Below the pieces are notes generated by a model. It did no database searches and was not told the origin of the DNA. It saw nothing but the letters and a program-made list of their open reading frames with translations. Positions 1 to 4,662 of a DNA stretch of 6,509 nt are shown in pieces; position 1 is the first letter of the stretch, and each line of letters begins with the position of its first letter. Source of the DNA: Phycisphaerae bacterium (lineage in GTDB: Bacteria > Planctomycetota > Phycisphaerae > Sedimentisphaerales > Anaerobacaceae); the NCBI GenBank assembly GCA_030609625.1, contig JAUWBX010000121.1, positions 1-6,509 of the forward strand. Reading direction: 5' to 3'. The translations under genes were made by a program, and so were the position numbers.

Positions 1-700
1 GATATTGTATGGCGGCAGTGGGGAATATTTGGTTGGTAGTTTCGACGGCAGGCAATTCAAGAGCCAGGCAGGTCCGGTCCGTTTCCATTACGGCAATTGC
101 TTCTACGCCTCTCAGACATTCAGTAACATTCCCGAAAAGGACGGCCGACGTATCCAGATAGCCTGGGGCCGGGTGGCGATGCCTGAGATGCCGTTCAACC
201 AGATGATGCTGTTCCCGGTAACACTGAGTTTGTGGACAACCGAAGAAGGACTTCGGATGTTTGTCAAACCAATACGCGAAATTGAAAAACTTCATGGGCG
301 CAAACGGCAATGGGAGAACAAAATCTTAAAGCCGGCAGACAATTTGCTTTCGGGCCTTTCGGGTGAGCTGTTTCATATTCGGGTTGAGTTTCAGGTTGAC
401 AATAATGTTCAGGAAACTGGTTTTATCATTCGGGATATTCCGGTCGTTTATAACGTTCAAAAGCAGGAACTGTCCTGTCAGAAAAAAACAGCTCCTTTAA
501 AACCGGTGAATGATAAGATTCGCCTGGAACTCCTGGTGGACAGAACTTCAATCGAAATCTTCGCTAACGATGGCAGAATCTACATGCCGATTGGTGTAAT
601 CCTTGCCGATAATTCAAAGTTACTCGAAATCTTCACAAAAGGCGGAAATACCAAGGTTAAATCTCTGGAGGTTTACGAGCTCCGCTCCGCCTGGCGGTAG
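1..700 (+). CDS. GH32 family glycosidase (levanase/inulinase/sucrose hydrolase-like), 5'-truncated by the window edge
   Basis: This is the C-terminal part of a glycoside hydrolase family 32 enzyme, a family that hydrolyses beta-fructofuranosyl bonds in sucrose, inulin or levan. The frame is open from base 2; the TTG at 5-7 is internal, so the real start lies outside the window. Visible family blocks, counted from that TTG, are YLVGSFDG (8-15), NCFYASQTFSN (31-41), DGRRIQIAWG (46-55), PFNQMMLFP (63-71) and, in the C-terminal beta-sandwich, LLVDRTSIEIFANDGR (176-191). The blocks with the catalytic nucleophile (NDPNG), RDP and the acid/base (ECP) lie upstream and cannot be checked. Known GH32 enzymes such as levanase SacC have Asp where this protein has Cys32 before the F/Y-Y-A block. 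Substrate and export signal cannot be read from this fragment. It ends with TAG inside the left arm of a hairpin and converges on the threonine aldolase gene. Confidence 0.9.
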   Translation, partial: ILYGGSGEYLVGSFDGRQFKSQAGPVRFHYGNCFYASQTFSNIPEKDGRRIQIAWGRVAMPEMPFNQMMLFPVTLSLWTTEEGLRMFVKPIREIEKLHGRKRQWENKILKPADNLLSGLSGELFHIRVEFQVDNNVQETGFIIRDIPVVYNVQKQELSCQKKTAPLKPVNDKIRLELLVDRTSIEIFANDGRIYMPIGVILADNSKLLEIFTKGGNTKVKSLEVYELRSAWR

Positions 701-740
701 TGGTCTGCCACGTATGGTTTGAGGTATTACAGACCACTAC
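697..740. terminator. 11-bp inverted repeat between convergent genes, possible bidirectional terminator
   Basis: GTAGTGGTCTG (697-707) and its exact reverse complement CAGACCACTAC (730-740) enclose a 22-nt loop. The left arm contains the TAG stop of the GH32 gene, and the element lies about 20 bp beyond the stop of the threonine aldolase gene on the other strand. The position suits a shared terminator. Neither strand has a T-tract after the stem, so this is not a textbook intrinsic terminator. Confidence 0.45.
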
Positions 741-760
741 TATGAGTTGAAAAGTTTAAG

Positions 761-1801
761 CTATGCCTTCTCCATTGTTTGGCCCAAAGCCGTCAGCGTT
801 AAATCGATGTCCTCGGCGCTGATGCCGTAGTGAGTTACTGCCCTAAGGCGGTTTGGCCCTAACTGTAATATTTTGATTCCTTTATTATTAAGTTGTGTTA
901 CAAGTTTCTCAACTGTTAGTTGCCGGCTTACGAGGCTGAAATAAATAATGTTTGTTTGTACTCTTTCCGGCTCAATGGACAAGCCCGTGATACGAGCGAT
1001 ACCTTCAGCCAAACGTTGAGCGTTTGCATGGTCTTCAGCTATCCTGTCCACCATCTGCTCAAGAGCTGTAATACCTGCTGCAGCGATGATGCCGGATTGC
1101 CGCATACCCCCTCCGAGCACCTTTCGGTTTCGCCGTGCCTCAGCAATGAACTCTCTGGAACCACATACCACCGAGCCGACGGGTGCGGAAAGCCCTTTTG
1201 AGAGGCAAAAGATAAGAGAATCCACGTGACGGGTCAGCTCCTTCACGTCCACCTGCAAAGCCACAGCGGCGTTGAATATCCGGGCGCCGTCGAGGTGCAC
1301 CATAAGGCCTCGGTCTTTGGCCAATACCGCTACTGTTTCCATATACTCTGGCGTAAGAGCAGAGCCATTGCAGCGATTGTGGGTGTTTTCCAGGCATATC
1401 AGCCGAGTTCGTGGAAAATGCACGTTATCGCCGCGAATCGCCGCCTCGATATCCTCCAGGCGCATTGTGCCATCAGGCTGATTGGCAATTGTGTGCGGGT
1501 GTATCCCGCCCAGAGCTGACATGCCACCGGCTTCGTAAAGAAACGTGTGCGACCGGTTACCCAGTATGACCTCTTCTGCGCGTCTGCAATGGGTGAGCAC
1601 GCACACTAAGTTTCCCATCGTTCCGCTGGCGACCATTACCGCCGCCTCTTTTCCCATACGTTCGGCAGCGATTTTCTCAAGGCGTTTCGTTGTCGGGTCC
1701 TCGCCGAACACGTCATCGCCAAGCTCAGCGTGATAAATTGCCTCTCGCATCGTTGGCGTTGGCAAAGTAACAGTGTCACTACGTAAATCAATCGTCTTCA
1801 C
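761..1801 (-). CDS. ltaE: Low-specificity L-threonine aldolase (PLP-dependent)
   Basis: This enzyme cleaves L-threonine or L-allo-threonine to glycine and acetaldehyde in the cytoplasm, using pyridoxal phosphate (fold type I, beta-eliminating lyase family). The 346-residue protein matches E. coli LtaE (about 333 residues) along its whole length as I recall it. It has the N-terminal IDLRSDTVT (4-12), GDDVFGEDPT (28-37), SHTFLYEAGG (84-93) with the ring-stacking His85, ENTHN (138-142), HLDGARIFNA (169-178) with Asp171 and Arg174, the PLP-lysine block CLSKGLSAPVGS (199-210) with Lys202, and GGGMRQSG (230-237). The start is GTG at 1801-1799, supported by AGGAGA six bases upstream. No truncation or missing catalytic residue is seen. 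The gene stands 362 bp downstream of the MttB-like gene on the same strand, so it probably has its own promoter, although I could not pick one with confidence in the AT-rich leader. Confidence 0.95.
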   Translation of the reverse strand: MKTIDLRSDTVTLPTPTMREAIYHAELGDDVFGEDPTTKRLEKIAAERMGKEAAVMVASGTMGNLVCVLTHCRRAEEVILGNRSHTFLYEAGGMSALGGIHPHTIANQPDGTMRLEDIEAAIRGDNVHFPRTRLICLENTHNRCNGSALTPEYMETVAVLAKDRGLMVHLDGARIFNAAVALQVDVKELTRHVDSLIFCLSKGLSAPVGSVVCGSREFIAEARRNRKVLGGGMRQSGIIAAAGITALEQMVDRIAEDHANAQRLAEGIARITGLSIEPERVQTNIIYFSLVSRQLTVEKLVTQLNNKGIKILQLGPNRLRAVTHYGISAEDIDLTLTALGQTMEKA

Positions 1802-1807
1802 CGGCTA

Positions 1808-1813
1808 TCTCCT
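1808..1813 (-). promoter_or_regulatory. Ribosome binding site of the threonine aldolase gene
   Basis: The minus strand reads AGGAGA, then the six bases TAGCCG, then GTG. This decides the GTG start at 1801. Confidence 0.75.
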
Positions 1814-1906
1814 ATGTGTAAATATAGAAAGCGATATTTCTCATTAAACTCTCTTATTGATCTTTGAATATTAAATGGAACATTTCTGCATAAACAAAGC
1901 AAGGAG

Positions 1907-1933
1907 GTCATTCCCGCGAAAGCGGGAATCCAG
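1907..1933 (+). repeat. REP-like palindromic unit, left copy (27 bp)
   Basis: The unit opens with GTC, continues with the hairpin ATTCCCGC-GAAA-GCGGGAAT (1910-1929: 8-bp perfect stem, GNRA tetraloop) and closes with CCAG. Short palindromes of the ATTCCCGC/GCGGGAAT type are abundant interspersed repeats in many bacteria; dRS3 of Neisseria has a similar ATTCCC...GGGAAT form. A second, inverted copy lies 18 bp to the right. Confidence 0.8.
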
Positions 1934-1951
1934 CCGTTTTATCAGCGTTTT

Positions 1952-1978
1952 CTGGACTCCTGCTTGCGCAGGAGTGAC
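1952..1978 (-). repeat. REP-like palindromic unit, right copy (27 bp, inverted)
   Basis: Read on the minus strand this copy begins GTCACTCC and ends CCAG, matching the left unit at 22 of 27 positions. Its hairpin is ACTCCTGC-GCAA-GCAGGAGT on the minus strand (1956-1975). The five differences from the left copy are two compensatory base-pair changes and one change at the free N position of the GNRA loop. Two inverted units form a BIME-like doublet. Confidence 0.8.
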
Positions 1979-1995
1979 AGTATGGTTGTTCCATT

Positions 1996-2163
1996 ACTTA
2001 ATCAAACATCAATAGGACTTGTAAATAAATTATCTTCCATTCTTGACTGTCGTCAGACAATTTTGGCCGGCTGCGGCTTCGGCTGTCGGCGGCAAAGTGC
2101 ATAACGCCACCAATCAGCTCATTGGGGCAAACGCAGTCCCCAGGATGCCTTACGGCATATCCC
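1996..2163. other. Non-coding, hairpin-rich intergenic stretch downstream of the MttB-like gene
   Basis: No convincing gene lies here; the short frames crossing it have no ribosome binding site and no recognisable motif. It contains an imperfect hairpin at 2043-2060 (TTGACTG/CAGACAA, one mismatch, 4-nt loop) and an 8-bp stem with one bulged A at 2106-2128 around CCAAT/ATTGG. The small hairpin ATGCC/GGCAT lies at 2145-2158. The density of short stems suggests an interspersed repeat or a structured 3' untranslated region, but no known RNA family is recognised. Confidence 0.4.
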
Positions 2164-2171
2164 TTACGGGA
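2145..2171 (-). repeat. Tandem pair of GTAA-loop mini-hairpins at the 3' end of the MttB-like gene
   Basis: On the minus strand the sequence shows TCCC-GTAA-GGGA (2171-2160), then ATGCC-GTAA-GGCAT (2158-2145). Both loops are GTAA, a GNRA form. The near-identical cores CCCGTAAGGG and GCCGTAAGGC differ only by a swapped outer base pair. The TAA stop codon of the MttB-like gene (2166-2164) lies in the first loop. Without a T-tract this is not a standard terminator. Confidence 0.5.
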
Positions 2172-3621
2172 GATGCGGCAAATTATCCTGCCCGTGGCGG
2201 CGGGCTTCCTCACTCATCAGTTTTACCAGCTCCTTTTTAACGCGCTCCGGCAGGTCTGGTGGTTCATAACTTTCCAGTAATTTTTCCACTTCACGATGCG
2301 CCCGCTGCTCGATGGTCAAAGCGCCATCTTGTTCCCATCGTGACCTGCGGGCACGGTCTATGACGGGGCCCGGGAAAAAGTGTTCCTTATCGAGGTAGCG
2401 TCGAGTATGGTCGGAGATAAGCAGATGTTTTTCTTCAAGCAATTCCTGAAATATTCCCAGTGCCGGGAAGTCCTCTCTCGGTTCAATTCCGGCAATTAAT
2501 CGAAAGACCATACCGCAGACTTCGTTGTCCACAATGAGTTTTTCAAGAGACAGACAGCTTTCAAAATCAAGCATACCTGGGCCGGAAATGTTGTTAATTC
2601 CGGATAGCGCAGCCAATACAGCACCGATTCCACTTTCCAGACCTGCCTGGGTGTCGAGCTGTTTGGAGTCGCTCAAAGAGATGTATGCCTGGGTAGGCAG
2701 GTGGAGGTACTTGCCGATTTCATTATAGGCACAGTCTGTCATCATAGTTTCGATAGCACCCATGGGCGTGGTTTCGTGGCGGATGTCAAAGACGGCCGGC
2801 GAACCGCCGTAGAGAATAGGAGTGCCGGGATTGGCTATCTGGCTGATGACAATACCGCTCAGAGTTTCGGCGGTATGCTGTACGAGTGTTCCGACAAGAG
2901 TGACCGGAGCCACGAACCCGGACAACGGCATGGCGACAAATTCTATAGGGATAAAATACCGGGCGCAATCCAGCAAGTTCTGCGAAGTGATATCGCTCCA
3001 TTTCAGAGGGGAGGTAGGACAGCAGGAAAAGATGGTAAGAGGTTTTTCTTTGAGGGCTTCTGAGGATTGTCGAATAGCAAGTTGAAAATCCTTCATTACG
3101 TTAAACGATTCGATTGTAAAAGCACCGGTAACTACGGGCTTGCTGCCATAGAGAAGGCTGAGAAAGAGGCGATAGCTGTCGGAAATTCTTTCAGGTACGT
3201 CTGCAGGTATCAAAGCGGTGCTCGCCGAGGCGATATGTTCGAGCTGCTCAGTCACTTTCACAAAGTTGACATAATCGGCGGTGACAGGCTTGCGCATTTT
3301 CCTTGCTTGAGAATCCAGGATGTTCAGAGCGGTCGAGCCGGGGGTAAAATAAACATTGCGACCGGAGAAATCGTGGGTTTGCTTTCCGGTGACATCGTAA
3401 AGCCCAAACGATTCGGGAGCGGTTTTCAGGGTCTTGTCAATGACCTCCTGTGTGAGGACTGCATGATGTTCTTCCATGTCAATCCGGCAGCCGCAGTCCG
3501 AGAGCATGGTCAGAACCGTTTTGTTGTGAATCTCGATTCCGAGCGTACATAGTATGCCAGTTGCTTCGGAAACAATCTTTTCGATAAGTTCGTCAGTCAG
3601 GAATCTAATAGTTGGTCTCAC
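2164..3621 (-). CDS. MttB family (COG5598) corrinoid-dependent methyltransferase homologue, non-pyrrolysine type
   Basis: The family transfers a methyl group from a methylated amine to a cognate corrinoid protein. The best-known member, archaeal MttB, uses trimethylamine and carries pyrrolysine encoded by an in-frame UAG; amber-free homologues such as MtgB use glycine betaine or other quaternary amines. This 485-residue frame is uninterrupted from GTG to TAA, so it has no pyrrolysine codon. Family-like blocks are TPGSTALNILD (93-103), GTPILYGGSPAVFDIR (266-281), SDSKQLDTQAGLESG (317-331), AALSGINNISGPGMLD (337-352), EKLIVDNEVCGMVFRLIAGIE (360-380, split EKLIVDNEVC / GMVFRLIAGIE) and a charged C-terminus. 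Its length is about that of MttB. The start is supported by AAAGGA seven bases before GTG. It lies 26 bp downstream of the CBM9-like gene and is probably co-transcribed with it. No corrinoid protein, reductive activase or methyl-accepting partner is in the window, so its substrate cannot be stated. Confidence 0.85.
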   Translation of the reverse strand: MRPTIRFLTDELIEKIVSEATGILCTLGIEIHNKTVLTMLSDCGCRIDMEEHHAVLTQEVIDKTLKTAPESFGLYDVTGKQTHDFSGRNVYFTPGSTALNILDSQARKMRKPVTADYVNFVKVTEQLEHIASASTALIPADVPERISDSYRLFLSLLYGSKPVVTGAFTIESFNVMKDFQLAIRQSSEALKEKPLTIFSCCPTSPLKWSDITSQNLLDCARYFIPIEFVAMPLSGFVAPVTLVGTLVQHTAETLSGIVISQIANPGTPILYGGSPAVFDIRHETTPMGAIETMMTDCAYNEIGKYLHLPTQAYISLSDSKQLDTQAGLESGIGAVLAALSGINNISGPGMLDFESCLSLEKLIVDNEVCGMVFRLIAGIEPREDFPALGIFQELLEEKHLLISDHTRRYLDKEHFFPGPVIDRARRSRWEQDGALTIEQRAHREVEKLLESYEPPDLPERVKKELVKLMSEEARRHGQDNLPHLP

Positions 3622-3628
3622 TGTAATG

Positions 3629-3634
3629 TCCTTT
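3629..3634 (-). promoter_or_regulatory. Ribosome binding site of the MttB-like gene
   Basis: The minus strand reads AAAGGA followed by the 7-nt spacer CATTACA and GTG. It lies inside the 26-bp gap after the CBM9-like gene and selects the GTG start at 3621. Confidence 0.65.
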
Positions 3635-3647
3635 CAATATCAGGGCT

Positions 3648-4391
3648 CTACTCGAAAACGAGCGTGCCGAACTTGTCAAACTCGTGAAAACTGGTTCCGA
3701 CCCTGGCCCAGTCCCAGCTCGTGCTCTTGCCGTCATCGTAATCAACGCGATAGAAATTGGCTCGCCACCGAGTTCCAGACTGCGGGGGAACGTTTTGCAG
3801 GGGTTTGAGCAGATCGTACGGAACAAAGACCTCGGCTTTCCAGCCCGTCACGCGGGCACCGGACCGCTTCTGGCCCCCCGCGACCGTAGTGGCCTTTTGC
3901 GTCTTGCGTTCGCCATCATAGTGCCATGGTCGCCAGCCGAAAAACTCACCGCCGAAATTCGGGATGAGAATCGGCAGCTCGAAACCCAGCGGCGAAATCT
4001 CGTATTCGAAGTAAACCGGGTACCGTTCGTCCGGCCACAGGAAGAACTCAAACACGTCTTCCTTCCACAGGTCGAGAAAGTCCTTTTTCATCGTAGCGGT
4101 GAGCGTGCGGTCCTCGGCATCCATGAGTACGTACAGTCCGGTCCGGGAGTAAAGCATCTTAACGCGCGTATCATACTGATGACCGTCGGTGACACGCAAG
4201 TGAAGCGGCTCCCAGGCGGCCTTCTTCCAGGCCGACGCGTCGCCCCTGCCGCTAATGACGAAATCTTCCGTCTGCCGGATCCGCAGCACTTTTGCAGCCG
4301 GCTCTTCTCTGGTCACCTGCTGTGTGAATACACACGAACCGCAGTAAGCCACCACGGCCAGAACCGGCACCACAAGTACACGAATCTTCAT
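3648..4391 (-). CDS. Secreted CBM9-like (DOMON-fold) carbohydrate-binding protein
   Basis: This 247-residue protein is a signal peptide followed by one family 9 carbohydrate-binding-like domain. The N-terminus MKIRVLVVPVLAVVAYC is basic then hydrophobic, consistent with Sec export; Cys17 and Cys20 follow, but neither sits in a canonical lipobox. Domain blocks are GRGDASAWKKAAW (48-60), TRVKMLYSRTGLYVLMDAED (75-94), LWKEDVFEFFLWPD (108-121), YFEYEISPLG (127-136), GWKAEVFVPYDLL (183-195), RWRANFYRVD (208-217) and FHEFDKFGTLVFE (235-247). This order is typical of stand-alone CBM9-like proteins common in Planctomycetota and Bacteroidota. The domain probably binds a sugar or polysaccharide end in the periplasm or at the surface, but the ligand is unknown and no catalytic module is present. 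AAGGAGG lies seven bases before ATG. It heads a likely two-gene operon with the MttB-like gene and is divergent from the sulfatase. Confidence 0.85.
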   Translation of the reverse strand: MKIRVLVVPVLAVVAYCGSCVFTQQVTREEPAAKVLRIRQTEDFVISGRGDASAWKKAAWEPLHLRVTDGHQYDTRVKMLYSRTGLYVLMDAEDRTLTATMKKDFLDLWKEDVFEFFLWPDERYPVYFEYEISPLGFELPILIPNFGGEFFGWRPWHYDGERKTQKATTVAGGQKRSGARVTGWKAEVFVPYDLLKPLQNVPPQSGTRWRANFYRVDYDDGKSTSWDWARVGTSFHEFDKFGTLVFE

Positions 4392-4398
4392 AATGATT

Positions 4399-4405
4399 CC
4401 TCCTT
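4399..4405 (-). promoter_or_regulatory. Strong ribosome binding site of the CBM9-like gene
   Basis: The minus strand reads AAGGAGG, a 7-nt spacer (AATCATT), then ATG. This near-perfect Shine-Dalgarno fixes the start at 4391. Confidence 0.8.
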
Positions 4406-4420
4406 TTCACTTGATAGTAA

Positions 4421-4434
4421 CGATAACCGATAAC
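4421..4434. repeat. Tandem heptamer (2 x CGATAAC) in the leader of the CBM9-like gene
   Basis: CGATAAC occurs twice without a gap (GTTATCG twice on the minus strand), between the likely transcription start and the ribosome binding site. It could be half of an operator or chance. Confidence 0.4.
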
Positions 4435-4440
4435 AAGGCC

Positions 4441-4472
4441 ATTATATACCCTAACGTATAAGTATAGTGCAA
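4441..4472 (-). promoter_or_regulatory. Secondary candidate promoter for the CBM9-like gene
   Basis: The minus strand has a perfect -10 TATAAT (4446-4441), overlapping TATATA at 4448-4443. TTGCAC (4472-4467) lies 18 bp before TATATA, or 20 bp before TATAAT. The -10 is good but the spacing is not ideal, so this ranks below the promoter at 4516-4544. Confidence 0.35.
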
Positions 4473-4515
4473 ACGATATAGATAGCAAGACAGTAAATGC
4501 CAATCTTCGGTGTCA

Positions 4516-4544
4516 ATTTTAACTTCAAAAACATTCTTAGTCAA
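4516..4544 (-). promoter_or_regulatory. Sigma-70-type promoter for the CBM9-like / MttB-like operon
   Basis: On the minus strand TTGACT (4544-4539) and TAAAAT (4521-4516) are separated by exactly 17 bp. The start would be near 4509, giving a leader of about 118 nt to the ATG at 4391, long enough to hold regulatory sequence. Confidence 0.55.
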
Positions 4545-4591
4545 AGGTCAGGGATTTAGAGAAGCGGGTATTGACTGCGCCGAAAAAACTC

Positions 4592-4620
4592 TTGAACGGC
4601 GTTGGGCCATCCCTTATGAT
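4592..4620 (+). promoter_or_regulatory. Sigma-70-type promoter for the sulfatase gene
   Basis: TTGAAC (4592-4597) and TATGAT (4615-4620) are separated by exactly 17 bp. Transcription would start near 4627, about 36 nt before the chosen ATG. A 5-bp inverted repeat, CGCCG (4578-4582) and CGGCG (4597-4601), spans the -35 and could be an operator. Confidence 0.6.
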
Positions 4621-4647
4621 AAATGTAGAAAGCATATTGAATAAATA

Positions 4648-4654
4648 AGAGGAG
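4648..4654 (+). promoter_or_regulatory. Ribosome binding site that decides the sulfatase start
   Basis: AGAGGAG lies only two bases from the ATG at 4657 but eight bases from the in-frame ATG at 4663. The second spacing is the workable one, so 4663 is preferred. Confidence 0.7.
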
Positions 4655-4662
4655 AAATGACG

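Larger units (their letters stand above)
1874..1995. repeat. Composite palindromic element with outer 9-bp inverted repeats
   Basis: AATGGAACA (1874-1882) and its exact reverse complement TGTTCCATT (1987-1995) flank the pair of 27-bp hairpin units roughly symmetrically. The whole 122-bp block is free of genes and resembles a small non-autonomous palindromic element. No target-site duplication is obvious, and a 9-bp match over this distance could be chance. Confidence 0.35.

Noticed and set aside
1907..1978. Two similar palindromic units considered as a minimal CRISPR array.
   Set aside because: The units are in inverted orientation, only two in number, separated by 18 bp, and there are no cas genes.
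2043..2064. Plus-strand hairpin followed by TTTT as an intrinsic terminator.
   Set aside because: The stem is short with a mismatch, and no plus-strand gene ends upstream of it.
1998..2213. 71-codon minus-strand frame after the MttB-like gene.
   Set aside because: It overlaps the real gene's 3' end, has no ribosome binding site or recognisable motif, and crosses several hairpins.
2043..2240. 65-codon plus-strand frame.
   Set aside because: It begins with TTG without a Shine-Dalgarno and runs antisense into the MttB-like coding region.
4332..4343. Lipoprotein attachment at Cys17 or Cys20 of the CBM9-like protein.
   Set aside because: The residues before each Cys (VAY and CGS) do not fit a canonical lipobox, so ordinary Sec export is the safer reading.
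3684..4433. 249-codon plus-strand frame antisense to the CBM9-like gene.
   Set aside because: It is nearly as long as the real gene but has no domain-like pattern, while the minus frame has a signal peptide, an excellent ribosome binding site and CBM9 motifs.
4511..4516. Perfect -35 hexamer TTGACA on the minus strand.
   Set aside because: No acceptable -10 lies 16-18 bp downstream; it overlaps the -10 of the better promoter at 4516-4544.
4657..4662. Upstream in-frame ATG as the sulfatase start.
   Set aside because: It is only two bases from the AGAGGAG box, too close; the ATG at 4663 has an eight-base spacing.
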